The notes under the pieces are model-generated. The model ran no database searches. It saw only the letters and a program-made list of their open reading frames with translations, and was not told the DNA's origin. A DNA stretch of 64,000 nt from Gordonia humi. GTDB taxonomy: Bacteria; Actinomycetota; Actinomycetes; Mycobacteriales; Mycobacteriaceae. Below are positions 8,528-17,266 of the stretch, in pieces. The position numbers and the translations under genes are program-made. The first letter of the stretch is position 1, and each line of letters opens with the position of its first letter. The stretch is from NCBI RefSeq assembly GCF_014197435.1, contig NZ_JACIFP010000001.1, positions 1,798,001 to 1,862,000 of the forward strand, in the 5' to 3' direction.

Positions 8528-8630
8528 CCAGAGTCATATGGTGGTAGTGTCCCTCGATGTCATGGAAGTGTGTCGCTGGACACAACGATCGCATCGTTGG
8601 AATGTTCGACGATGTATGGAAGGGGAAGCT

Positions 8631-9044
8631 ATGTCAGCAGATTCGGGCCGAGTGCTCCCGGAGGTGACAGCAGAGTCGCAGGCGTTCTGGACCGGCGGAT
8701 TCGACGGCGAGCTCCGCATCACTCGATGCCAGGACTGTCGCGGATGGATTCATCCGCCGGTCGGCGCGTGCTGGCGCTGCCGCAGTCGGGACGTCGAGCC
8801 GGAAGTCGCCTCGGGTCGCGCGACGGTCGCGTCGTTCACCGTGAACCATCATCAGTGGCTCCCTGCGTTCCCTGCGCCGTACGTCATCGCGGTGGTCGAG
8901 CTCGACGAGCAGCCCGACGTCCGCCTGACCACCTACCTCACGGGCGTGGAGGTCGACGAGGTGACCGTCGGGATGTCGGTCGAGGTCGTGTTCGAAGAGC
9001 ACGACGATGTGGCGCTGCCCTTCTTCAGGCCGGTGGCGGCATGA
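8631..9044 (+). CDS. DUF35/OB-fold protein with intact zinc ribbon
   Basis: A 137-residue protein; ATG at 8631 preceded by AAGGGG. It has an N-terminal helix (ESQAFWTGGFDGELRI), a rubredoxin-like zinc ribbon with CQDC and CWRC, and a C-terminal OB-fold. Its stop overlaps the thiolase-like gene start by 4 bases. In steroid-degrading actinobacteria such DUF35 chains form heterotetramers with Ltp-type aldolases and are needed for their activity. By context this is the partner of the 9041 protein. Confidence 0.9.
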   Translation: MSADSGRVLPEVTAESQAFWTGGFDGELRITRCQDCRGWIHPPVGACWRCRSRDVEPEVASGRATVASFTVNHHQWLPAFPAPYVIAVVELDEQPDVRLTTYLTGVEVDEVTVGMSVEVVFEEHDDVALPFFRPVAA

Positions 9045-10225
9045 CATTCGCAGACGGCAAAGCAGTCATCACCGGTGTCGGTCAGTCGCAGATCGGTCGG
9101 CGGATCGGCCGGTCGGGAATCGATCTCGCGTTGGAGGCGGCCGAGCGTGCCGTCCACCATGCCGGGCTGACCTTCGACGACATCGACGGTGTCGCCAGCT
9201 ACCCCGGTCCGGTCGCGGCCGAGGCCGGATTCGTCGGAGCGACGACCCATGACGTGCGCGACGCTTTCGGCATGAAGACGCGGTGGCACGTCAGCGGCGT
9301 GGAGACCTCCGGACAGCTCGGCACTCTGATGGATGCCGCTGCGGCCGTCGCGACCGGGCGGGCGACGCATGTGCTCTGCTTCCGGTCGGTGTGGGAGGCC
9401 ACCGCTCAGGCCTCGGGACGCGCAGCGGCGTTGACGGAGAAGGCGACTCGCGCATCGGGCCACACCGAGTTTCGGGTACCGTTCGGGGCCGTGTCCCCGG
9501 CCAACTGGATCGGAATGTACGCGCAGCGGTACATGCACGAGTTCGGCCTGACCCGCGAGCAGATCGGCAAACTCGTGGTCAACGCCCGTCGGAATGCGGG
9601 CCTCAACCCGAATGCGATCTACACCGCTGCGATGACGCTCGACGACTACCTGTCCGCTCGGATGATCTCCACGCCGCTGGGCTTGTACGACTGCGACGTG
9701 CCCTGCGACGGTGCGACGGCGATCATCGTCTCCAGGCGGGAGGAGGCTGCCGGTCTGGCCCACGATCCGATCGCGATCGAGTCGGTGGGCGCTGCGCTGT
9801 ACGAGCGCCACTCCTGGGACCAGCGTGGGGACCTGACGACGATGGCGGCTCACGACGCGGCCGCGTCGATGTGGGACGGCACGGACCTCACTCCGGCGGA
9901 CGTCGACTTCGCGACGCTGTACGACGGATTCAGCTACCTCTGCACGCAGTGGATCGAGGCGCTGGGGTTCACCGAGCACGGCCGTGTCGGCGAGTTCCTC
10001 GACAACGAGGAGAATTACGCGCTCGACGGCAAGCTGCCGATCAACCCGCACGGCGGTCAGCTCTCGGCCGGCCGTCTACACGGCTACGGGTTCCTCCACG
10101 AGGCGTGCACTCAGCTCTGGCGCGAGGCCGGAGACCGGCAGATCAAGAAGGACCTGTCGGTCGCCGCGATCGGCGTCGGCGGCGGCCCCGAGGCTGGATC
10201 GATGCTGCTGCGCCTCGGCGCTTAG
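9041..10225 (+). CDS. Thiolase-like lipid-transfer protein (Ltp/SCP-x type), probable acyl-CoA aldolase or thiolase
   Basis: A 394-residue protein with the thiolase fold pattern (VITGVGQSQIGRR, INPHGGQLSAGRLHGYG) but lacking the reactive-Cys NxxCASG-type segment of true thiolases. A YDGFS segment (Tyr about 294) matches the conserved tyrosine region of Ltp-type proteins. Together with its DUF35 neighbour, a retro-aldol reaction on a beta-hydroxyacyl-CoA is more likely than thiolysis; this is inferred from the characterised Ltp2-DUF35 pair. The stop codon lies at the very edge of the insertion-sequence nest: the IS110 reading frame ends on the opposite strand over the same bases. The C-terminus still looks complete (MLLRLGA). 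Confidence 0.85.
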   Translation: MTFADGKAVITGVGQSQIGRRIGRSGIDLALEAAERAVHHAGLTFDDIDGVASYPGPVAAEAGFVGATTHDVRDAFGMKTRWHVSGVETSGQLGTLMDAAAAVATGRATHVLCFRSVWEATAQASGRAAALTEKATRASGHTEFRVPFGAVSPANWIGMYAQRYMHEFGLTREQIGKLVVNARRNAGLNPNAIYTAAMTLDDYLSARMISTPLGLYDCDVPCDGATAIIVSRREEAAGLAHDPIAIESVGAALYERHSWDQRGDLTTMAAHDAAASMWDGTDLTPADVDFATLYDGFSYLCTQWIEALGFTEHGRVGEFLDNEENYALDGKLPINPHGGQLSAGRLHGYGFLHEACTQLWREAGDRQIKKDLSVAAIGVGGGPEAGSMLLRLGA

Positions 10226-11302
10226 GGATCTTTCTGTGTTTGTCGAGCGAGGGTGGCTGACGTCGCGGTGGTGTTGAGCATCCGGTAGATCTGGCGTGCA
10301 AGATAGAGCTTCAAACAGCGACGGATCTCCTTGGTCGTCCGACCTTCACCTCGTCGTTTCTCGACGTGGGCTCGGGTTTCTGCGTGGTGTGTCATCCGGG
10401 TGAGGACAGCGATACGCGGCGCCCGGTTCAGACGGCGATCGCCACCACGGTTGAGCCTGTGATGGACAGCGTTGCCCGAGGACGCTGGGATGGGGTCGAC
10501 GCCGGCCAGAGCAACGAATGCCGCTTCCGAACGCACGCGACCGTGATGGGACCACGCGGTCAAGCAGATGGCCGCGGTCACCGTTCCGATGCCAGTCTTC
10601 TCTGGTAGTGCTGCCTGGCCGGATGGACGAGCTCGTCCATCCGCACGCTGTTGGACGCGATCTGCTCGTCGAGTTCGACGACCCGTTTGGCCAGCTGGAT
10701 GGCCTCGGTCCTGGCGGTGCGGTGCCGAGGTCTTCGTTGCGAGATCGCCACCGGGCAACGGTCGCGATCTGAGCCCGGGTCAAGGGTCGGCGGGCATCGA
10801 CGCCCAGGTCGAGAACGCGCACGGGCGCGATGAGCGCGTTCACGGTGGCGGTCCGCTCGGCAGCCATATGATCACGAGCCGCGATGAGGACCCGCAGAGC
10901 CGAGCGCGCTCCCTGCGCTGTACGTGGTTGACGCAGCTGGTCCGTGTCCAGCGGGAGGGCTGCGGCAGCTATGCGGTGAGCGTCCAGAAGATCCGATTTC
11001 CCCCCGTCCACGGTTGGCTCTCGCGTTCATCCGAGGAGCCTCGACGACGTCGTATCCGGCCCGGTCGACAGCAGCTGCGAGGCCGGCGCCGCAGGAGGCC
11101 ACGCCTTCGATGACCCAGAGCGCGGCTAGATCGCCAGCGGTGCGACGACCGGCCCAGAAGATCGCCCGGACCATCCCAGCCGGCGTGGTGGGAATTGAGC
11201 AGTGTCGATAGCTTCGCCGTCGGCAGTCAGGACTGTGAGAACGTGATTGCGGGCGTGGGTGTCGACCCCGATGACGAAGGGGCGGACATGAGAGACGATC
11301 CC
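10222..11302 (-). mobile_element. IS110-family element, transposase gene decayed by frameshifts
   Basis: The minus strand carries pieces of an IS110-type DEDD transposase in several frames. The start at 11289 is followed by a one-base loss (FVIGVDTH lies in the wrong frame), another shift falls near TAQF/TTPAG, and another before GKSDLLDAHR. Further breaks precede the C-terminal Transposase_20 part (TGIGTVTAAICL to the stop at 10222). The element is therefore inactive. An IS630 copy has inserted about 14 bases upstream of the start codon. The 110 bases beyond it (12430-12539) probably hold the displaced left end. The end boundaries are uncertain because IS110 elements lack normal terminal repeats. 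Confidence 0.8.
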
Positions 11303-12429
11303 TAGTGTCGCGTGTCGTTAATGAGTTGATGGTTTGCGGCTTGCGATAATGGGATATGGCGAATTCTCCGGCCCCGGCGCTGCAATTGCGTGAGGGCGAT
11401 GCTGCTGAACTGGACCGGCTGTTGCGGTCGACCTCGACGTCGGCGGGCCTGGTGCGGCGTGCGCGGATCGTGTCGCTGGCGGCTGCGGGTGTGGCGAACA
11501 CGCGGATCAGCGAGGTGGTCGGGACGTCGGTGCCGACGGTCCTCAAATGGCGTGACCGCTATCTTCATGGCGGCCTGGACGGCCTCCTCGATGCTGACCG
11601 ACCGGGCCGTCCGCGGCATCTCGATCATGCCGAGGTCGTTTCGGCTACGTTGATGCCACCGCCGAAGAAGTACGGCGTCACGCACTGGTCCTCACGCCTG
11701 TTGGCCGGCCATTTGGGGATCGGGAACGCCACCGTTGCCCGTGCCTGGCGCGAATACGGGGTTCAGCCGTGGCGGTCGGGAACCTTCAAGTTCTCCACCG
11801 ATCCCGAACTGGTCGCCAAGGTCACCGACGTCGTCGGCCTGTACCTGGAGCCACCGGAGAACGCGATCGTACTGTGCGTGGACGAGAAATCCCAGATCCA
11901 GGCCCTGGATCGGACCGCACCGATGCTCCCGATGCAGCCGGGACAGATCGAACGCCGCACCCACGACTACAAACGACACGGCACCACCACACTGTTCGCC
12001 GCGTTGGAGATCGCGACCGGACAAGTCACCGCAGCCGTCAAGCCACGACATCGCCACCAGGAGTTCCTGGCGTTCCTGCGGCAGATCGACCGCGCCTACG
12101 GCAACCGGGAACTACACCTGGTGATGGACAACTACGCCACCCATAAAAAGGCTGAAGTCCGCGACTGGCTCGAGCAGCACCCGAACATTCACATCCACTT
12201 CACCCCGACCTCCGGCTCCTGGCTCAACCTCGTCGAAGTCTGGTTCGGCATCATCGACCGCCAAGCCATCCGCCGCGGCGTCTTCACCTCAGTCAAAGAC
12301 CTCAACGCCAAAATCCGCGCCTTTATCAACGGCTGGAACGACCGCAAACACCCCTTCGTCTGGACCACGACCGCCGACGAAATCCTGAAGAAAGCACAAC
12401 CATAAACTATCTAACGACACGCGACACTA
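11303..12429 (+). mobile_element. Complete IS630-family insertion sequence
   Basis: Ends are perfect 16-bp inverted repeats (GTGTCGCGTGTCGTTA at 11305-11320 and its complement at 12412-12427), flanked on both sides by TA (11303-11304 and 12428-12429). That is the TA target duplication expected of IS630/Tc1-type elements. A single intact transposase gene fills it. It interrupts the upstream region of the IS110 transposase gene, so it arrived after IS110. Confidence 0.93.
11356..12405 (+). CDS. IS630-family DDE transposase, intact
   Basis: A 349-residue transposase filling the IS630 element. The N-terminal third is a winged/HTH DNA-binding part (IVSLAAAGVANTRISEVVG, then TVLKWRDRY). The catalytic DDE residues are visible as the first Asp in LCVDEKSQ, the second in VMDNYATHK, and the Glu in WLNLVEVWF. 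No frameshift or internal stop is seen, so it is probably able to move. It needs no partner gene in this family. Confidence 0.93.
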   Translation: MANSPAPALQLREGDAAELDRLLRSTSTSAGLVRRARIVSLAAAGVANTRISEVVGTSVPTVLKWRDRYLHGGLDGLLDADRPGRPRHLDHAEVVSATLMPPPKKYGVTHWSSRLLAGHLGIGNATVARAWREYGVQPWRSGTFKFSTDPELVAKVTDVVGLYLEPPENAIVLCVDEKSQIQALDRTAPMLPMQPGQIERRTHDYKRHGTTTLFAALEIATGQVTAAVKPRHRHQEFLAFLRQIDRAYGNRELHLVMDNYATHKKAEVRDWLEQHPNIHIHFTPTSGSWLNLVEVWFGIIDRQAIRRGVFTSVKDLNAKIRAFINGWNDRKHPFVWTTTADEILKKAQP

Positions 12430-12539
12430 GCGGGCCACTCGAAAGAGGGGCTGAGCGTGTATCGAGTCACGACCGGAGTGAAGCGGCCAACTCCTATCCT
12501 CGTCAGCCGGCACAGACCAGCCACCCCAAGACTCACAGC

Positions 12540-13471
12540 GTGTCTCTTAACTTTGCCTCGCTGGCGCGGGCAGGATTGACGAGTGTCATGAACCGAGATG
12601 CTCGATGATCAGATGTGGGAACGGATCGCTCTGTTGATACCGGTCGCGTGGACGAAGAGCGGTCGTCCCTACCGAGACCATCGACAAGTCCTCGAAGGCA
12701 TCATCTGGCGGTATCGGGCGGGCTCGCCGTGGCGAAATCTGCCGACCGAGTTCGGTTCGTGGCGCACGGCGCGGACGCCAGGACCGGCTCAGTAAGGACG
12801 GCACGTGGGAGGCGATCGTGGCGACGCTTCTGGCTGATGCCGACGCGGCCGGGTTGATTGACTGGGATGTCAGTGTCGACTCGACGATCAACCGCGCCCA
12901 TCAATACGGCACGAACCTTCCGCGTGACACAGGGGGATCTGGCGAATTGCAAGAATCTCGCGACGGAGCCTCCTGACCACGGGATCGGCAGGTCACGAGG
13001 TGCATTGTCGACGAAGACTCATCTCCTGAGTGATGGTCACGGACTGCCGTTGGTCGTGATCTGCGGTCCCGGACAAGCCGGTGACTCGCCGATGTCGTCC
13101 GAACTTCTCGACGCGGTGCGGGTCATGCGGGCCGGGTCCGGGCGTGCGCGGACGCGCCCCGATCGTGTGTTGACGGACAAGGCGTACTCGTCAGCAGCGA
13201 TCCGTCGGTTGCTTCGAGGTCAGGGTATCGGTGCGGTGATTCCCGAGCGTGCCGACCAGATCCAGAACAGGAAGAACCGTGGCCGCTCTGGAGGACGACC
13301 GCCCGTGTTCGACGCGGTCAAGTATCGCGATCGTAATGTCGTTGAGCGCGGTTTCAACGCGTTCAAACAGTGGCGGGGTGTCGCGACGCGGTACGACAAA
13401 CACAACGCGAACTACTGTGGCGGGGTGCTCGTGAGGGCGATCGTCCTCTGGCTCAAGAGGTTAAGAGACAC
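12540..13471 (+). mobile_element. IS5-family element, decayed
   Basis: Perfect 12-bp terminal inverted repeats (GTGTCTCTTAAC at 12540-12551, complement at 13460-13471) bound a 932-bp element of the size usual for the IS427-type group of IS5. No clear target duplication is visible. The transposase inside is broken by two frame changes. Confidence 0.8.
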
Positions 13472-13478
13472 ACCCTAG
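12598..13478 (+). pseudogene. IS5-family transposase, frameshifted
   Basis: The first frame encodes the N-terminal DUF4096-like part (MWERIALLIPV, RYRAGSPWRNLPTEFG). At about 12770 similarity moves to another frame (RLSKDGTWEAIVATLLADAD, then DSTINRAHQ), which ends at a TGA near 12977. The C-terminal part (PPDHGIGRSRGALSTKTHLL to NVVERGFNAFKQWRG) is in a third frame and reaches the stop at 13478. Some IS5 members use one programmed shift; two shifts here indicate decay. The last codons extend past the right terminal repeat. Confidence 0.8.
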
Positions 13479-13524
13479 AGGTGTCCAGCGCGCGGGTGAG
13501 GTGCGCCGCAGGCCGACCGTGGAG

Positions 13525-14493
13525 TCAGACGTCGATGACGACCTTGCCGATGGCACGTCGATCGGCGACCTGACGGAGCGCCTCCGCCGCGGCCGTCAAC
13601 GGATACGTCTGCTGAACATGCGGCTGCACGGCGCCGCTCGCGAGCAGGTCCGCGAGCGCAGCCCTGCCGCGGGACTCGGCCGCCGGATCGTGCACCGGAA
13701 GCGTGCCGACATCGACACTGGTGATCGTGACGCCTTTGAGGAGTACGAGATTCAGCGGTATCGACGGAATCTCGCCGGAAGCGTAGCCGACCGTCACGAA
13801 CACCCCTCTCCGGCGCAGAGCGCGGAGAGCCTGCTCGGACTGCTGCCCGCCGACCGGATCGATGATCGTGTGCGCACCGTCGCCGGTGATCTCGCGGATG
13901 CGCTGCTTCAGGTCTTCGGTGCGGGAGTCGATCACCCCGACGGCGCCCCGACTGCTGCACAGCGAGGTCTTCTCGGTGCCCGCTGCGACGGCGATCACGC
14001 GTGCACCCATCGACGTCGCGAGGTCGACGGTGGCGAGGCCGACACCGCCCGCGGCGCCCAGGACCACGATCCAGGTGTCGGCGACCGGCGCAGACGCCTG
14101 CGCCACCGCGTGGTAGGCGGTCGTATAGGCGACGCCGAAGCCTGCGGCGGTCTTGAAGTCGACGGCGGCCGGTATCCGCTGTACCCGTGTCGCGGGGAGA
14201 CAGACGTACTCGGCGAACGCCCCGACTGGGACCGTGCCGTACACGCGGTCGCCCGGAACCAGCCCGACGTCCTCGCCGCCGCGGACGACGACGCCGGCGA
14301 ACTCGCTGCCCGGGACGTACGGCAGCGCCGTGGACCGTTGGTACTCGTTCGCCATCACCAGGACATCGGGGAAGTTGACGGCGGCCGCGCGCACGGCGAC
14401 GACGACGTCGTCGGGGCCGGGCTCGGGGTCCGGGTACTCGCCGATCACCAGGGTCTCGGGAGGTCCGTACGATCGGCAGACGGCTGCACGCAC
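13525..14493 (-). CDS. MDR-family NADPH:quinone oxidoreductase-like protein
   Basis: A 322-residue zinc-free medium-chain dehydrogenase/reductase. A GTG start at 14493 (AGGA 6 bases upstream) is chosen because family similarity begins there (RAAVCRSYGPPETL); the open frame runs much further upstream without similarity. The GroES-like half includes AAVNFPDVLV and PGSEFAGVV, and the Rossmann half has LGAAGGVG. The structural and catalytic zinc ligands of alcohol dehydrogenases are absent. It lies 8 bases after the TetR gene stop, so the two probably form an operon. Candidate roles are quinone or enoyl reduction. Confidence 0.88.
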   Translation of the reverse strand: MRAAVCRSYGPPETLVIGEYPDPEPGPDDVVVAVRAAAVNFPDVLVMANEYQRSTALPYVPGSEFAGVVVRGGEDVGLVPGDRVYGTVPVGAFAEYVCLPATRVQRIPAAVDFKTAAGFGVAYTTAYHAVAQASAPVADTWIVVLGAAGGVGLATVDLATSMGARVIAVAAGTEKTSLCSSRGAVGVIDSRTEDLKQRIREITGDGAHTIIDPVGGQQSEQALRALRRRGVFVTVGYASGEIPSIPLNLVLLKGVTITSVDVGTLPVHDPAAESRGRAALADLLASGAVQPHVQQTYPLTAAAEALRQVADRRAIGKVVIDV

Positions 14494-14501
14494 AGGAGGT
14501 C

Positions 14502-15113
14502 CTATCCCACGTTCAGGCCTCGCAGGCAGAACGAGATGAAGTAGTCGATGTCGTCGGAGGATGCGGGCTCGCCGAGCGACATCTGGCGCCGCATCATGGC
14601 CAGGGTCGTGGTCAGGACGACGTCGGCCGCGCGCTCGGGGGCGGCCATTCCCAGATCGGCGAGCGGGGCGAGGAGGAGATCGCGCAGCGGGTCGGTGAAC
14701 TGGGAGTCGGCATTGCCCGGATGCTGGACGAGAGCGACCTGATGGGTCACTGCGCGGCTGGTGCTGGCCAACTCGGTGTCGCTGACCTGTGCGAGCATGC
14801 CCCGGATCCACCGGTCGACCCGGGCAGCCGGCATCGTCTCCTTGGCGAGTTGGTGCTCCAGATACGAGGCGACCAGGCCGACGCCTCGTTCCATCACGGC
14901 GAGGATCAGGTCGTCCTTGCCGGTGAAGTATCGATAGAACGTCTTGTTCGACGTCCCGGCCTCGGCAACGATGTCGGCCACTCGAGGTTCGAGCGGTGCG
15001 GTCCTCGACATCACCGCTGCGGCGGCGGCGAGGATCCGTTCGACGTCGGCCGTCGCCCGGCGCTGGCGCTCGTCCAGCGCCCGGTCGACGGCCGCCGCTG
15101 CACGCGAGTTCAT
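14502..15113 (-). CDS. TetR-family transcriptional regulator
   Basis: A 203-residue regulator. The N-terminal HTH is clear (RVADIVAEAGTSNKTFYRYF), followed by a TetR_C-like helical ligand domain. The ATG at 15113 (AGGAG upstream, somewhat far) is preferred to a start at 15164. It is encoded immediately upstream of the quinone oxidoreductase gene, so it may repress itself and that gene. It could also regulate the ACAD/SDR/kinase operon that ends 51 bases upstream. No palindrome was noticed in the short upstream gap. Confidence 0.88.
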   Translation of the reverse strand: MNSRAAAAVDRALDERQRRATADVERILAAAAAVMSRTAPLEPRVADIVAEAGTSNKTFYRYFTGKDDLILAVMERGVGLVASYLEHQLAKETMPAARVDRWIRGMLAQVSDTELASTSRAVTHQVALVQHPGNADSQFTDPLRDLLLAPLADLGMAAPERAADVVLTTTLAMMRRQMSLGEPASSDDIDYFISFCLRGLNVG

Positions 15114-15164
15114 TGCGCTTTGGACTCCTACCTCAGGCCTACGGCCCAACGTTATCGCAAGCAC

Positions 15165-16484
15165 TCAACTGCGGATCGGCGGTCCGTCCGGAACGGACGG
15201 GACGGAGGCGACCTGATCTGCGTACTTGGCCCGGGCGGCGTCGAGCCGCCGGCCGAGGAACTGCGTGGGCCATTCGGGATCGTCGGGCTCGTAGTCCTTG
15301 AGGAGCCGGCGAGCCAGGTTCATCTTGTGGACGTCGGTGGGACCGTCCGCGAGGCCGAGCGCCAGACCCGTCATGAGCATGTCGACGAGGGGGAGCTGTT
15401 CGGTCGTTCCGAGGCCGCCGTGGATTTGGATCGCGCGGAGCGCGATCGACTGCAGAACCTTCGGTGTCAGAACCTTCAGCGCGGCGATGTCCGTCCGCGC
15501 CGCGTGTTCACCGTATTCGTCGATGAGCCAGGCGGCGTGGAGCACCGCGAGACGGAACGGCATGAGCTCGGTGTACGAGTCGGCGATCGCCGCCTGCACG
15601 AGCTGCTTGTCGGCGAGCGCCGATCCCTTCGTCTCGCGGCTGAGCGCCCGCTCGGCCATCATGTCGACCGCTTTCTGCGCGACGCCGATCGACCGCATGG
15701 CGTGGTGCAGACGTCCGCCGGCGAGACGGGACTGGGCGACCTCGAATCCACCGCCCTCCACACCGAGCAGTGCGTCGGCGCCGACGCGGACCGACTCGTA
15801 GCGGACGAGCGAGTGCCCGGGTTCGTGACGGTGCGCGCCGAACAGGTGATGACTCGCTTCGATGACGAGTCCCTCGGTCTCCGCGGGAACCAGGAATGTG
15901 CTCGCCCCGCGGTGGATCGGGACGTCCGGATCGGTCACCGCGACGACGATGAAGAACGATGCGACTGCGGCGTTCGACGACCAGTACTTGCGTCCGGTGA
16001 TGATCCAGTCATCACCGTCACGCACGGCACGCGTGGTGAACACGCCGGGATCGGCGCCGCCCTGCGGTTCAGTCATCGAGAAGCATGAGAACACCTCGCC
16101 GGCGAGCAGCGGGGCGAGGTAGCGCTCGCGCTGCGCATCGGTTCCGAACCGGGCGAGGATCTCCGCGTTTCCGGTGTCCGGCGCCTGGGTCCCGAAGACG
16201 ATCGGCCCCCAGTCCGTCCGGCCGAGGATCTCGTTGATGAGGGTCAGCTTGACTGCGCCGAATCCCTGCCCGCCGAGTTCGGGGCCGAGATGAGCGGCCC
16301 ACAGTCCCTGATCTCGGACCCGCTGCTTGAGCGGGTCGACGATTGCTCGGCGCTCGTCGTCGAGTGGGAGGTACTCACATCCCGGGAACAGGACGTCGAG
16401 CGGCTCGACCTCCTCCTCGACGAACGTCTTGATCCAGTCGAGTTTCGCCTGGAACTCGGGATCGGTGGAGAAGTCCCACGTCAT
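15165..16484 (-). CDS. Acyl-CoA dehydrogenase, ACAD10/11-like
   Basis: A 439-residue flavoprotein with the ACAD order: N-terminal helices (MTWDFSTDPEFQAKLDWIK), FAD-binding SMTEPQGGADPG, middle beta-domain GRKYWSSNA, and C-terminal AIQIHGGLGTTEQLP. In place of the usual GGTxEI-type end it has ADGPTDVHK (380-387), the pattern of ACAD10/ACAD11-like proteins. These process 4-hydroxyacyl-CoAs after phosphorylation by an APH-type kinase domain. Exactly such a kinase gene (17267..18286) lies two genes upstream in the same operon, with an SDR between. This makes an LvaA/LvaC-like function plausible (inference). Confidence 0.9.
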   Translation of the reverse strand: MTWDFSTDPEFQAKLDWIKTFVEEEVEPLDVLFPGCEYLPLDDERRAIVDPLKQRVRDQGLWAAHLGPELGGQGFGAVKLTLINEILGRTDWGPIVFGTQAPDTGNAEILARFGTDAQRERYLAPLLAGEVFSCFSMTEPQGGADPGVFTTRAVRDGDDWIITGRKYWSSNAAVASFFIVVAVTDPDVPIHRGASTFLVPAETEGLVIEASHHLFGAHRHEPGHSLVRYESVRVGADALLGVEGGGFEVAQSRLAGGRLHHAMRSIGVAQKAVDMMAERALSRETKGSALADKQLVQAAIADSYTELMPFRLAVLHAAWLIDEYGEHAARTDIAALKVLTPKVLQSIALRAIQIHGGLGTTEQLPLVDMLMTGLALGLADGPTDVHKMNLARRLLKDYEPDDPEWPTQFLGRRLDAARAKYADQVASVPSVPDGPPIRS

Positions 16485-16503
16485 GATTCGGCCTCCTGGT
16501 AGG

Positions 16504-17265
16504 TCATGGGATTCCGCCGTCGACCCGAACAGTCGAGGCGCTGGTGTAGCTGGACGCGTCGGACATCAGATAGAGCGCGGCTCCGACGATCTCCTCGGGC
16601 TGGCCGGTCTTCTGTAGCGCGTGGGCGCGGCTCGCCTCGGCCGTCTTCTCCAGATCCCAGTGTTTGCTGACGTCGGTGAAGAACGGCCCGGGCATGAGCG
16701 TGTTGACCCGGACCTGCGGACCGAACGCTGCTGCCAGGGCCTCCGTCATCGCGTTGAGACCGGCCTTCGCTGCGGAATAGGGGAGAATCCAGGGCGACGG
16801 CCGGATCGATCCCGTCGAGCTGACGTTGATGATCGAGCCGCTGCCTGCCGCACGCATCCGCTCGCCGAACAGAACGGACAGCCGGAACGGGCCCTTGAGG
16901 TTCAGGTTGAGGACGGAGTCGAAGAGCTTCTCGCTGATGTCGCTCAGTGAGTCGAACACCGGTGACATCCCGGCGTTGTTGACCAGGACGTCGGCGCGTC
17001 CGAAGCGTTCGTAGACGGCGTCGGTGAATCCGTCGAGCTGGGCCCACCGGCCGATGTGCACGCCGTACGGCATCGCAGTGCGGCCGGTGAGTTCAGTGAT
17101 CTCCGCGGCCGTGGCCTCGCACGACGCGAGGTCGCGGCTGGCGATGACCACGTCGGCGCCGCAGTGGGCGGCGGCGAGCGCCATCTGCCTGCCGAGGCCG
17201 CGGCTTCCACCGGTCACCACGACCACCTTGTCGGTGAGGTCGAAGATCTTGTCTGCATATCCCAT
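16504..17265 (-). CDS. Short-chain dehydrogenase/reductase (SDR)
   Basis: A 253-residue classical SDR: TGGSRGLG cofactor motif, NNAGMSP, catalytic Ser in INVSSTGS, and YSAAK. The ATG at 17265 is next to the kinase gene's stop (TGA at 17269..17267), and the gene ends 19 bases before the ACAD start, so the three are co-transcribed. In the levulinate (lva) pathway an SDR (LvaD) completes a kinase/ACAD module; this one may likewise oxidise the hydroxyacyl-CoA made there. The in-frame extension upstream of 17265 lies inside the kinase gene. Confidence 0.9.
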   Translation of the reverse strand: MGYADKIFDLTDKVVVVTGGSRGLGRQMALAAAHCGADVVIASRDLASCEATAAEITELTGRTAMPYGVHIGRWAQLDGFTDAVYERFGRADVLVNNAGMSPVFDSLSDISEKLFDSVLNLNLKGPFRLSVLFGERMRAAGSGSIINVSSTGSIRPSPWILPYSAAKAGLNAMTEALAAAFGPQVRVNTLMPGPFFTDVSKHWDLEKTAEASRAHALQKTGQPEEIVGAALYLMSDASSYTSASTVRVDGGIP

Positions 17266-17266
17266 G

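Noticed and set aside
10226..13478. A composite transposon carrying cargo genes
   Set aside because: The IS copies belong to three different families and lie end to end with no cargo or matching outer copies.
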